The notes under the pieces: generated by a model
What the model was told of the DNA's origin: nothing
Databases searched by the model: none
What the model saw: only the letters and a program-made list of their open reading frames with translations
Shown here: positions 37,363 to 45,802 of the stretch, one piece after another
Position numbering within the stretch: position 1 is the first letter of the stretch
Layout: the number at the start of each line of letters is the position of its first letter
Made by a program: the position numbers and the translations under genes
NCBI RefSeq assembly: GCF_003428165.1
Contig: NZ_QLIQ01000001.1
Location: 124,001-188,000 of the forward strand
Reading direction: 5' to 3'
Origin: Cysteiniphilum litorale
GTDB taxonomy: Bacteria > Pseudomonadota > Gammaproteobacteria > Francisellales > Francisellaceae
Length of the DNA: 64,000 nt

Positions 37363-38046
37363 CTAAATTTGGCTGATCATGATTGTACCGTCTTTTAGCT
37401 GTATTTGATAGCCATTATTGTCATTTCCAAGCGGTTCAACAGGCTCTTCAAAAATTTTATACTGACCTGCAATTGATACAAGATCTGCTTCTAATTTGTG
37501 GCAAAAAATTCGCGCACTGGTATCGCCATCTAAGCCAGCGACTGCACGTCCACGTAATGTACCATATACGTGAATATTACCACTGGCTAATAGCTCAGCG
37601 CCTGAACTTACGGACGATAAAATAATCAAGTCACCGTTTTGTGAGATCACTTGCTGACCTGAACGCACGCGTGAGCTGATGATTTTGTGTTGTGACGTTG
37701 AGACTTTATTAACGGAAACCGTTGGCGCGGGAATGTTTTTCCCTTCTTTGAAGATTGGAAAACCTTTCGATTGTAAGGCATCGGTTAACGTCTGATCAGG
37801 TAATCTAAAGCCTACGGTAAGTAATGTGTGTTTTCTTAACATCTCGGTTAAGTTTTCGATAAACTCAATCGTTAATCCGCTTGTTAAGGCAGTTAATTCA
37901 ATGACCATTGGAGTATTATTAAAGAATTGCGGCGCTTGTTTTATCTTGGTTGTGATTTGTTTTTCAATGTCCTCAAGATCTGTACTCAATATTTGTAATA
38001 CGCTCAACGTAAAGAGACTTCCCTTGATTTGAAAAGCTGCCGGCAT
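37363..38046 (-). CDS. minC: Septum site-determining protein MinC
   Basis: Inhibitor of FtsZ assembly, 227 residues. The N-terminal domain (FQIKGSLFTLSVLQILSTDLEDIE) and C-terminal beta-helix domain (VRSGQQVISQNGDLIILSSVSSGAELLASGNIHVYGTLRGRAVAGLDGD) are typical. The start at 38046 after AAGGGAAA is preferred over one nine codons upstream. It opens the min-mla operon; its promoter must lie in the 38047-38173 gap shared with the divergent permease gene. Confidence 0.95.
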   Translation of the reverse strand: MPAAFQIKGSLFTLSVLQILSTDLEDIEKQITTKIKQAPQFFNNTPMVIELTALTSGLTIEFIENLTEMLRKHTLLTVGFRLPDQTLTDALQSKGFPIFKEGKNIPAPTVSVNKVSTSQHKIISSRVRSGQQVISQNGDLIILSSVSSGAELLASGNIHVYGTLRGRAVAGLDGDTSARIFCHKLEADLVSIAGQYKIFEEPVEPLGNDNNGYQIQLKDGTIMISQI

Positions 38047-38173
38047 TTTGTTTCCCTTGTTATTTTGTCGCACTTTACCAATAATGGTAGCGCAAATGCA
38101 TTATTGTATCGTTAAAATATATCGATTTTATAACGAATATCATGATAATTGGCAAGGCTAATTATGCCTTTAG

Positions 38174-39238
38174 GTGGTAAATTATGGTGAAAGGGCGAAA
38201 AAGTTGCAAACACAGATAAATAAAGTGAGAAAAATTAAAAAAATAAATAAGGCAAGTAGAGTTGTTGGCTTTAATCTCATATTAGGCTTATTGTTGCTCG
38301 TGCTGTTTGTTATCGTGAGCTCACTATCGTATGGGCGCAATGTGCATTTAAACAGTTTGCTAGCTAGTCAGTTGTTTTGGCAATATCAACTCATCATCTG
38401 GGTTGCGGCAACGCTTGTAGGTGGTGGTTTGGGTGTCAGTGGTGCCATTTTGCAGTTGGTATTACGTAATCCATTAGCCGATGCCAGCATTTTAGGCGTC
38501 TCCTCGGGCAGCCAATTTGTTGGGTTGATGCTGTTGTTTATCTTACCTGCCTATTTTGTGACATTGTCGCATTATTCGTACTTGCTTTTTTTCCTTGCGT
38601 GTGTGTTTGGCGCATTTATCGTGCTTATTGTGTTTTTGCTGGTGATTAGCTTTCAGGATCGCCTTGCTAATATCGCCATAGTGATTTTGCTTGGTGTCGG
38701 TGTTTCAGCGATTTTTAGCGCATTAACGGCGTTGATTATGAGTTTTAGCCAAGCGCAAACCTTGCAGCAAATTACCTTGTGGCAGTTTGGCGGCTTCGTC
38801 AACATCACTTGGCAGCAGGTGATATTATTAGCTATTATTACCATGATATTTTGCAGTTTTGCTTATTGTAGAAATCAGGCATTTGATTTATTGAGTCTGG
38901 GTGAATCTGAAGCAATGATGGTGGGGCTTGATGTCAAAAGATTATTGATTCAGTTGGTTGTGTTATTATCATTCTTGATTGCTGCGATTGTCTCAGTTGC
39001 CGGCCCCATTGCCTTTTTAGGGCTTGTTGCACCTCATATTGCCAGAATGTGCATTGGTACGAATAAAATGAAGTATTTGCTGACCAGCAGCTTTTTGTGT
39101 GGTGCGATTTTAATGCTAATCAGTCAGTTTTTATCGCAAACTTTGCTTTATCCCATGGTTATTCCTGTTGGTGTGATTACTTCTTTAATTGGTGCACCGT
39201 TTTTAATCTTCTTGGTGATTCGTGAGCTTAGTCGATAA
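38174..39238 (+). CDS. FecCD-family iron-type ABC transporter permease
   Basis: Membrane permease of 354 residues with about ten TM helices, of the BtuC/FecCD/FhuB type that carries siderophores, heme or cobalamin. Family blocks: GGGLGVSGAILQLVLRNPLADASILGVSSGSQF, LLGVGVSAIFSALTALIMS, and SVAGPIAFLGLVAPHIARM (coupling helix for the ATPase). The N-terminal 30 residues are basic, and the start (GTG at 38174, or GTG at 38225) is uncertain. No ATPase or binding protein gene is adjacent, which is unusual for this type. Confidence 0.85.
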   Translation: MVNYGERAKKLQTQINKVRKIKKINKASRVVGFNLILGLLLLVLFVIVSSLSYGRNVHLNSLLASQLFWQYQLIIWVAATLVGGGLGVSGAILQLVLRNPLADASILGVSSGSQFVGLMLLFILPAYFVTLSHYSYLLFFLACVFGAFIVLIVFLLVISFQDRLANIAIVILLGVGVSAIFSALTALIMSFSQAQTLQQITLWQFGGFVNITWQQVILLAIITMIFCSFAYCRNQAFDLLSLGESEAMMVGLDVKRLLIQLVVLLSFLIAAIVSVAGPIAFLGLVAPHIARMCIGTNKMKYLLTSSFLCGAILMLISQFLSQTLLYPMVIPVGVITSLIGAPFLIFLVIRELSR

Positions 39239-39308
39239 CAGAAGAGTTGTTGCTATTTTGCTTTAGCCAACTACACTCAAAGCATACGCATAATTTGAGG
39301 AAATATAG

Positions 39309-40280
39309 ATGAGAATCATTTTAGCAACATTATCTGTCCTTTATTGTTTTTTTAGTCAAAATGGCTACTCTGCTATTAATTTATCAACGGTGTATGTAAC
39401 TAATCTAAATGACAGCGGCATAGGTTCTTTAAGAGAGGCTCTTATATTTGGGAATCGCAATATTGTGTTTAAAACCCAAGGCACAATTAAGCTTAACACA
39501 CCTATTGTAATAAAAGACTTAGCTTATATTAATTTGGCCTTTCCAGAAGATACACAGATAGAAAATCAAGGAATTTACATTTCAAACAGTCATAATATCA
39601 ACTTAACCAATCTGCGTATTCGTTTTGCTGCAAAATATGGGCTATTAATTACAAATGGTGCGCATGATATTGTAGTCGATCATGCTTCAATCGAAAATTC
39701 GAGTCAGAGTGATGTTGAGTTTGGTAAAAATATCGATATTAATAATAGCAGTTATAACATTACCATCAGAAATAGCATTATTGCTTATGCAATCGAGGGC
39801 GTTGACGTGCTAAATATAAAATATAAGGGGATGCTTGTCACTGACAATAACATGGTGCCTGCTCCAACCAAAATCACGCTATTTAATAATTTGTTTTACA
39901 ATAACTTTCAGCGATCACCACAGTTTTCAAATCCAGGTGAGCTAAACATGAGCAATAATGTCATTTATGGATGGGGTAGTTATGGGACTAGGGTGCGTAA
40001 CAAAGCAATATCAACCCTATCAGATAATTTATATCTTAATCCTCAAAGACCCAACAAGGAAAAGGATGCACTTATTCTTGCTGAGGGTACCACCAATGTG
40101 CTCGTGGGAAATATGATTCTCAAAAATCAAGGCTTCGAATGTGTGGCACTTGATCAAAGCCCTAATGACAAGACATGTAGCTTGTTACAACGAAATAAGG
40201 ACAGTTATGGTGCTTTGCCTCGCGATGCATTTGATAACATTATCATGACAGACGCCTTACAGGCTTTACCTGCATTATAA
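39309..40280 (+). CDS. Secreted pectate-lyase-like right-handed beta-helix protein
   Basis: Secreted protein of 323 residues with a signal peptide (MRIILATLSVLYCFFSQNGYSA). The GSLREAL block, the IVFKTQGTIKL strand and VDHASIEN match polysaccharide lyase family 1 (pectate lyase) beta-helices; repeated short strands (HNINLTNLRI, YNITIRNSII, NNLFYNN) show the coil pattern. Late cysteines (GFECVALD, DKTCSLL) may form a disulfide. Catalytic Arg and Ca-binding Asp residues cannot be confirmed by eye. It could act on plant, algal or other acidic polysaccharides. It stands alone, without transporter or sugar genes. Confidence 0.72.
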   Translation: MRIILATLSVLYCFFSQNGYSAINLSTVYVTNLNDSGIGSLREALIFGNRNIVFKTQGTIKLNTPIVIKDLAYINLAFPEDTQIENQGIYISNSHNINLTNLRIRFAAKYGLLITNGAHDIVVDHASIENSSQSDVEFGKNIDINNSSYNITIRNSIIAYAIEGVDVLNIKYKGMLVTDNNMVPAPTKITLFNNLFYNNFQRSPQFSNPGELNMSNNVIYGWGSYGTRVRNKAISTLSDNLYLNPQRPNKEKDALILAEGTTNVLVGNMILKNQGFECVALDQSPNDKTCSLLQRNKDSYGALPRDAFDNIIMTDALQALPAL

Positions 40281-40337
40281 TCATGAAATATGACAATCAG
40301 CCATGAGCCATCTGGATTGTCATAAGCCGACTGTGCT

Positions 40338-40802
40338 ATGATACGCGCTAACCAAAACCAGAGTATTGATTTATTGATTGCTATGAGTCGTTTTCAACAA
40401 AATATTATTTATGCAGGGATTTTAATTGCCGTAATTGGCTTTTTTTGGGCGATTGTCCCTAAAACAAAATACGAAGCGCATGCGGTGTATTTACCGCAAA
40501 CCAAAGAAATTTACTCGCCGGTCAAGCTTCAGGATGTGCAGTTTTATGCCTCAGAAGATATGAATTTAAGAAAGGCGGTGCCTGTGGTTAATGGGCTTAA
40601 TGAATCGCCAATTGGTATTATCCGTGTTGATACGCATTATACGAGCAAAAAAGAAATCCAAGCAGCGTGTGAGCAAAATGTGCAAAAAGCCAAAGAAGTA
40701 GCAGCGCAGTATGGTGCCACCAAAGTCATTGGTAATTGTGTGGCTTCAGGCAATACTGGACCGTTAGATGGTGCTAATCTTTACGCTTACGCTTATCATT
40801 AA
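40338..40802 (+). CDS. Membrane-anchored protein of unknown function
   Basis: Protein of 154 residues with one TM helix (IIYAGILIAVIGFFWAIV, about residues 22-39) and a periplasmic or cytosolic soluble part. The C-terminal half (EIQAACEQNVQKAKEVAAQYGATKVIGNCVASGNTGPLDGANLYAYAY) recalls the RcsF/DUF4156-like alpha-beta fold with two Cys, with A-x-x-x-GA-x-x-V. No function can be assigned. Another Met inside (MSRFQQN) could be the true start. Confidence 0.6.
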   Translation: MIRANQNQSIDLLIAMSRFQQNIIYAGILIAVIGFFWAIVPKTKYEAHAVYLPQTKEIYSPVKLQDVQFYASEDMNLRKAVPVVNGLNESPIGIIRVDTHYTSKKEIQAACEQNVQKAKEVAAQYGATKVIGNCVASGNTGPLDGANLYAYAYH

Positions 40803-40867
40803 TCTATTGAGTTTTCTAAATAAATAGCGATAAGTAGCTATGCAAATATTATCAGGTATTTTTCTGG

Positions 40868-40890
40868 ATTCACGGATCAAATCCGAGAAT
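40868..40890 (+). repeat. Short perfect inverted repeat in intergenic DNA
   Basis: ATTCACGGAT (40868-40877) and ATCCGAGAAT (40881-40890) pair at nine of ten positions around a 3-base loop. The nearby CAAACCGTCATATTCTGG and GGCTAGATCC look like further parts of an imperfect element. It lies in the gap before fmt and is more GC-rich than its surroundings. Confidence 0.45.
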
Positions 40891-40963
40891 GACCGCAAAC
40901 CGTCATATTCTGGCTAGATCCGAATATCTATGATTATCAATAAACCATTGTTTAGGTGCTTAT

Positions 40964-41917
40964 ATGTCAAATAATCCTAAATCGTTACGTATCGTCTTTG
41001 CTGGTACGCCAGATATCTCAGCACATGTGCTAAGTGCCTTACTTGAAGAAAATTACAATATTGTTGGCGTTTTCACGCAACCAGATCGTGCTAAAGGGCG
41101 CGGTAAAAAACTGGAGTGCTCGCCAGTTAAAACGTGTGCTTTGGTGCATGATATTCCAGTGTTTCAACCGTTATCATTCAAAAAAGAGCCTGAAGCAATC
41201 AAGCAACTAGCCGATTTAAATGCCGATGTGATGGTGGTTATTGCTTATGGTTTGTTATTGCCAAAGGTGGTGCTGGAAACCCCTAAACAGGGCTGCATTA
41301 ATATTCACGTATCGCTTTTACCAAAATGGCGGGGGGCTGCCCCCATTCAGCGCGCGATTGAAGCAGGTGACAAAATAACTGGTATCACCATTATGCAGAT
41401 GGATGAAGGCTTAGATACTGGTGACATCTTACATGTGCTAGAAACGCCTATTTTGGCTGATGACACTAGTTTGAGCTTACATAATCGCTTGGCAGAGTTA
41501 TCAGTTCCAGCTGTTTGTGCCGTGCTTAAAGAGATGGCAGAGCATACATTAACCCCGCTAGTGCAGCCTGAGGGTGCGACTTATGCTCATAAGCTGACTA
41601 AAGAAGAAGGGTTGATTAACTTTAATAATCCTTGTCACGTAATTGATTGCAAAGTTCGCGCCTTTAGTCCTTGGCCAAGTGCTTATATGATGATTGATGA
41701 CGAAGCAGTCAAGTTCGCCGATATTGAGATTATTCATCAGATGTCAAATTCGGCGATTGGTAGCATTATTGGCGTAGATAAAGAGGGGCTAAAAATTCAG
41801 GCACAAGATGGTATAGTCAATATTGGTTCATTACAATTCCCAGGCAAGAAAATGCTGCCTGTAGCAAGTATTCTTAATGGTAAAGATTTAAGTTATCTTA
41901 TAGGGAAAGTGGTTTAA
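40964..41917 (+). CDS. fmt: Methionyl-tRNA formyltransferase
   Basis: Formylates the initiator Met-tRNA, 317 residues. The family blocks IVFAGTPDISAHVLSALLE, QPDRAKGRGKKL, VVIAYGLLLPK, INIHVSLLPKWRGAAPIQRAI (folate site) and MQMDEGLDTGDIL are all present, then the C-terminal OB-like domain (AFSPWPSAYMMI). Length matches E. coli Fmt (315). def, its usual partner, is not beside it. Confidence 0.96.
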   Translation: MSNNPKSLRIVFAGTPDISAHVLSALLEENYNIVGVFTQPDRAKGRGKKLECSPVKTCALVHDIPVFQPLSFKKEPEAIKQLADLNADVMVVIAYGLLLPKVVLETPKQGCINIHVSLLPKWRGAAPIQRAIEAGDKITGITIMQMDEGLDTGDILHVLETPILADDTSLSLHNRLAELSVPAVCAVLKEMAEHTLTPLVQPEGATYAHKLTKEEGLINFNNPCHVIDCKVRAFSPWPSAYMMIDDEAVKFADIEIIHQMSNSAIGSIIGVDKEGLKIQAQDGIVNIGSLQFPGKKMLPVASILNGKDLSYLIGKVV

Positions 41918-41960
41918 CGGGATGCTTAGACTGAGGTGATTAACTTGGAGAAACTTAAAA

Positions 41961-42566
41961 ATGATTTTGGCAAATAAACTAAATATCACCAATCAATTAG
42001 AACTAGCTAAAGCAGAGGAAAAAATAAGTAAGCAAAAGGCAAAACAGCTATTTATCAGCGGTGATATCGATCAAGTTGAAGTCGGTAAGTTCGCGGGATT
42101 ATCATATATCCATGCTTATCTTTTTGCAGAGATCTATGATTTTGCTGGAAAAATTCGTGAGGTGAATATTGCCAAAGGTAATTTTCGTTTCGCCCCTTTA
42201 ATGTATCTTGAACAATCATTAAAATATATCGATGCCATGCCACAAACCAGCTTTGATGAGATTATTGAAAAGTATGTTGAGATGAATATCGCACATCCAT
42301 TTAGAGAGGGCAACGGGCGTGCAACACGCATTTGGTTAGATTTGATCCTAAAAAAAGAAATTCAGCATGTGATTGACTGGAATCAAGTGGATAAAGATGA
42401 GTATTTATCGGCAATGGAGCGCAGTGTGGTTAAGGACATTGAAATCAAAGTTTTGCTCAAACAAGCATTAACCACGCAAATAAACGATAGGGCGCTCTTT
42501 ATGAAAGGTATCGATATTAGCTACTACTATGAAGGATATAGCGAGTTTAAGACTGAGGATTTATAA
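41961..42566 (+). CDS. Class III Fic protein (protein adenylyltransferase)
   Basis: Fic-domain enzyme of 201 residues that can AMPylate proteins. The catalytic motif HPFREGNGRATR starts at His112; the substrate-binding flap lies in the IREVNIAKGNFRFAP region. The C-terminal helix carries SYYYEG (Ser187 to Gly192), the (S/T)xxxE(G/N) inhibitory motif, with Glu191 expected to block ATP binding. An inhibitory helix at the C-terminus is the class III layout known from Neisseria meningitidis Fic, whose target is DNA gyrase or itself through oligomer state. AAAAATG follows GGAG 12 bases upstream. No separate antitoxin is present. Confidence 0.88.
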   Translation: MILANKLNITNQLELAKAEEKISKQKAKQLFISGDIDQVEVGKFAGLSYIHAYLFAEIYDFAGKIREVNIAKGNFRFAPLMYLEQSLKYIDAMPQTSFDEIIEKYVEMNIAHPFREGNGRATRIWLDLILKKEIQHVIDWNQVDKDEYLSAMERSVVKDIEIKVLLKQALTTQINDRALFMKGIDISYYYEGYSEFKTEDL

Positions 42567-42716
42567 TGCTCTTTGCCATTGCAAATTGAGGTTGTAAGAG
42601 TATCGTTCACTTTGAATAAGGCATTTCTTATATCACTAGAATTATGTAGACAGTTTGCTTGTATTCTTGTATCGTTACAAAAATGTAAAATTTACTTGTT
42701 ATTACTTTTATCTGAT

Positions 42717-43631
42717 ATGATAAAATCACTTAGAAATGACTATTTTCTTGGATATTTTTATGTCCTTATCAGTGTCGTTGGCTTTTCTATTAAGTCTATA
42801 TTTATTAAATTAGCATATAATTACAATGTTCCACCAGTTACACTCTTAACCTTAAGAATGTGCCTCTCTATACCGTTGTTTGTGCTGATAATATTATTTA
42901 TTGGGACTTGTAGTAAAACTAAGCCTGGGATAGCGAATCGAGTTGTTCTAAAGCTAATAATTATTGCTTCCCTTTGCTATTATCTAACTACCTTAACTGA
43001 TATGTATGGACTCTTTTATACATCAGTTATGGTAGAAAGGATGGTTTTATTTACCTTTCCATGCTTTGTTGTATTGCTCTCAATTTTTTTGTTTAAAAAA
43101 CCGTATTCAAAAATGGTTATTATTCCGTTTGGTATCAGCTATGCTGGTTTAGCAATATATTTTTTTGCAATGTCTAAAGTTGTTCATGGGTCTAGTAATG
43201 ATTTTGTTGGGGTTTTATTAATTTTTGGTAGCGCTATCTTTTACGCCATTTATTTCATTGTATGCGAAAAGGCATTAAAAAACACAAATCCTATACTTTT
43301 TAACTCATGGGCAATGCTTTTTGCTGGTTTTTATGCGTTGATACAATATTTTTCTAATTATAATCATATTACTGTTCTGTTAGAGCAGGCTTGGCAGGTC
43401 TACATGTTAGCGTTATTCATGTCTATTTTTTCTACTGTCATCCCGTCAATCTTTATGGTACTGGGTATGAAAAGAGTAGGGGTAATTCCAAGTGCGCTAA
43501 TGAATAACTTAGGACCAATCATTACGCTTGTAATGTCAATGACCATATTAGGCGACAGTGTTAGTTATATGGAATTAATTGGAGTTTTACTGGTGATTTT
43601 AGGAGTTTATAGTTTTAGGAGGTTTAAATAA
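42717..43631 (+). CDS. DMT/EamA-family membrane transporter of the chorismate cluster
   Basis: Ten-helix transporter of 304 residues in the drug/metabolite family. Two EamA repeats are visible: GYFYVLISVVGFSIKSIFIKLA at the start and GVLLIFGSAIFYAIYFIVCEKAL near 165, and GVIPSALMNNLGPIITLVMSMTILGDSVSYMELIGVLLVILG is the typical end. The ATG at 42717 (MIKSLRN) is preferred to an upstream one. Its stop directly abuts the next ATG (TAAATG). In a cluster with chorismate enzymes it could export the product. The gene is clearly more AT-rich than fmt. Confidence 0.8.
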   Translation: MIKSLRNDYFLGYFYVLISVVGFSIKSIFIKLAYNYNVPPVTLLTLRMCLSIPLFVLIILFIGTCSKTKPGIANRVVLKLIIIASLCYYLTTLTDMYGLFYTSVMVERMVLFTFPCFVVLLSIFLFKKPYSKMVIIPFGISYAGLAIYFFAMSKVVHGSSNDFVGVLLIFGSAIFYAIYFIVCEKALKNTNPILFNSWAMLFAGFYALIQYFSNYNHITVLLEQAWQVYMLALFMSIFSTVIPSIFMVLGMKRVGVIPSALMNNLGPIITLVMSMTILGDSVSYMELIGVLLVILGVYSFRRFK

Positions 43632-44282
43632 ATGGAGAAAATAGTTGTTACAATTATATCGGGCTCAGAAAGAAAAGGAGGCAATAGTGATTCTGTAGTC
43701 AATTATTTAGCTAATTACTTTCAAAGTGTTGATTGTTCGGTGCATAGTGTTTTTTTGTCTGAGAAGAAAATAATTCCTTGCGGCAGCTGTGGAGATTGTA
43801 ATTATCGTTCTTCTCCCTGCCACTTAGATGATGACGTCGCATCTATTGTAGATTGTCTGGTGAATTCTAATATTATAATTTATGTAGCACCTGTACATGC
43901 TTTTGGAATGGCGCATAAAATGCAAATCTTTTTGGAAAGAGCTGGTGTCGGTTATTTAAGATTTAACAGACCTCTATCTAATAAGCTTGGGGGTTGTGTC
44001 GTTGTAGGGAGAAGGTACAATTTAGGGAATGTGCATGATCAGCTATTAAATAACTTTTTATTGAATAGAATGATTATTCCTGGCTCAGGTTATCCAGCCT
44101 TAATACAAGGTGGGGAGTCAGGAAATATTTGGCATGATGAAGAAGGTGTATCGGCAATCAATCAATTAATGGAAAGATTATATTCATTGGCTATTTCTAT
44201 GAGTGTTAAAAAAACAGATGAATTTTGTTTGAGTCAGAACGAACGAATAGCGGCTGAAAATAATTCAAAAATGAAGGTGTAA
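43632..44282 (+). CDS. Cysteine-containing NAD(P)H-dependent FMN reductase-like flavoprotein
   Basis: Flavodoxin-fold protein of 216 residues. The FMN phosphate-binding loop GSERKGGNSD is at 11-20, then a four-cysteine motif PCGSCGDCNYRSSPC (Cys50, 53, 56, 63) followed by HLDDD, as in iron-sulfur flavoproteins and FMN reductases of PF03358. VAPVHAFGMAHKMQIFLERAG contributes to the flavin site. It follows the transporter with no gap and precedes the TrpE-like gene by 2 bases, so the four genes form one transcript. It could reduce an anthranilate- or aminochorismate-derived product, though this is inference. Confidence 0.78.
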   Translation: MEKIVVTIISGSERKGGNSDSVVNYLANYFQSVDCSVHSVFLSEKKIIPCGSCGDCNYRSSPCHLDDDVASIVDCLVNSNIIIYVAPVHAFGMAHKMQIFLERAGVGYLRFNRPLSNKLGGCVVVGRRYNLGNVHDQLLNNFLLNRMIIPGSGYPALIQGGESGNIWHDEEGVSAINQLMERLYSLAISMSVKKTDEFCLSQNERIAAENNSKMKV

Positions 44283-44284
44283 AA

Positions 44285-45802
44285 ATGAGTATGTTAAGAG
44301 TCAGAAGCTTTTGTGAAAATTTACCAACTAATGCTGATAGTTTTAGTATTTTCAACAGTTTAAGAAAAGTGTATACAGATGACCAATTATTTTTGCTTGA
44401 ATCCTTGTCAGGGCCAAATAAAGATATGAACCAAGCTTTAATTGGTATAGAACCTTTGTTTAATATAAAAATGAGCTTAACAGCGATAAAAATATCTGGA
44501 GTAAGTGCAATTGTATCTTCAGTAAGCACTGTTTTAGACTCTATTGATGAATTAAGTAAGGTTAAGGAATGTGAGTATAAGATCAAAAATTTGAATAAAA
44601 TTTGGGAAATACTAAGAAAAATAGAATCAGTATTTGCTTTAGATTATCTTGGTGATAGGACTTCGTTAGCTTTTGGTTATTTTGGTTATTTTGGTTATGA
44701 TAGTGTCCGAGTAATAGAAAACTTGCCATATTGTATACATGAAAAGAATCAAAAACACATTATTGATCTAAGTATTTATAGCACGTTGATTAGTATGGAT
44801 TTAAAAAATGGTCAAAATTTTTTAATTACTAATGAACTTGAACATGCTCCTAAAAGCCCTGTTAAGAAAGTTATTATGAGTATCGTAAGTGAAAAAAAAT
44901 ATGATGAAACTCAGTTAGATATTTGCCCAGATAATAAGGTTTCAGTGGCTAAGAGGATCAGCGACTCTGTTGATAAAAAAACATATTTTAATTGGGTTCA
45001 TAAGGCATTAGATCACATTGTACAGGGCGATATTTATCAGATTCAGTTAGGTCATGAAATAACTATAGATAGTGAGATTAAGCCGTACTCAGTATATAAG
45101 AGACTACGTAAAATAAACCCTTCCCCCTATATGTATTATACGCAGTTAGGAGATATGCATATCATTGGAGCGAGCCCTGAGCTGTTTTTAAGGATTGATA
45201 AAAATAATAAGCTAACGATGAGACCAATTGCAGGAACCATTAGAGCAGGTAAAAATGCAGAGGAAGACAAACTTTTACAGCACGCTATGTTAAATGATGA
45301 AAAGGAAAGAGCTGAGCATATTATGTTGGTGGATTTATGTCGTAATGATATAGGCCGAGTTTGTACCAAGAGAACTCTAGAAACAGATGAATTAATGGTT
45401 GTTGAAAAATACTCTCATGTATCACACATCGTTTCCAATGTCATTGGGCAAAAAGAAGCAAGCTATGATAAGTATGATGTGATAGCAGCAACATTTCCCG
45501 CAGGAACAATGACTGGCGCGCCTAAAGTTAGAGCAATGGAAATTATTGAGGAAACAGAAAACTCACGAAGGGGTCTCTATGCTGGCTGCATTGGATTTAT
45601 AGATTTTTCTGGTGTGGTTGAAACAGCGCTTTGTATCCGTACTGCCACTTACCAATCTGGAATATATACGATTAGAGCATCAGGAGGTATTGTTTATGAT
45701 TCAACTCCAGAAGGAGAATGGAAAGAAACGATTAGTAAGTTAAGCTCAACATATTATGCAATTACAGCAAAGGAGTTAAGAAATGAAGATTTTATTAATT
45801 GA
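44285..45802 (+). CDS. Anthranilate/aminodeoxychorismate synthase component I-like (TrpE/PabB-like)
   Basis: Chorismate-using enzyme of 505 residues. The N-terminal part has LLES at 37-40, the tryptophan-feedback motif of TrpE. The catalytic domain has GDIYQIQLGH near 255, MRPIAGTIRAGK, HIMLVDLCRNDIGRV and FPAGTMTGAPKVRAMEIIEE near 404-423. The active-site string PAGTMTGAPK falls between TrpE (GT.SGAP) and PabB (GSITGAP), so anthranilate versus 4-amino-4-deoxychorismate, or another chorismate product, cannot be fixed. A 9-base tandem repeat gives FGYFGYFGYD instead of the usual single GYFGYD. It overlaps the next gene by 20 bases. No trpDCBA nearby. Confidence 0.85.
   Translation: MSMLRVRSFCENLPTNADSFSIFNSLRKVYTDDQLFLLESLSGPNKDMNQALIGIEPLFNIKMSLTAIKISGVSAIVSSVSTVLDSIDELSKVKECEYKIKNLNKIWEILRKIESVFALDYLGDRTSLAFGYFGYFGYDSVRVIENLPYCIHEKNQKHIIDLSIYSTLISMDLKNGQNFLITNELEHAPKSPVKKVIMSIVSEKKYDETQLDICPDNKVSVAKRISDSVDKKTYFNWVHKALDHIVQGDIYQIQLGHEITIDSEIKPYSVYKRLRKINPSPYMYYTQLGDMHIIGASPELFLRIDKNNKLTMRPIAGTIRAGKNAEEDKLLQHAMLNDEKERAEHIMLVDLCRNDIGRVCTKRTLETDELMVVEKYSHVSHIVSNVIGQKEASYDKYDVIAATFPAGTMTGAPKVRAMEIIEETENSRRGLYAGCIGFIDFSGVVETALCIRTATYQSGIYTIRASGGIVYDSTPEGEWKETISKLSSTYYAITAKELRNEDFIN
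44675..44698 (+). repeat. Tandem 9-base repeat within the TrpE-like gene
   Basis: GGTTATTTT occurs at 44675-44683 and 44684-44692 and is followed by GGTTAT, adding one extra Gly-Tyr-Phe to the FGYD block. In-frame, so it does not break the gene. Confidence 0.7.
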
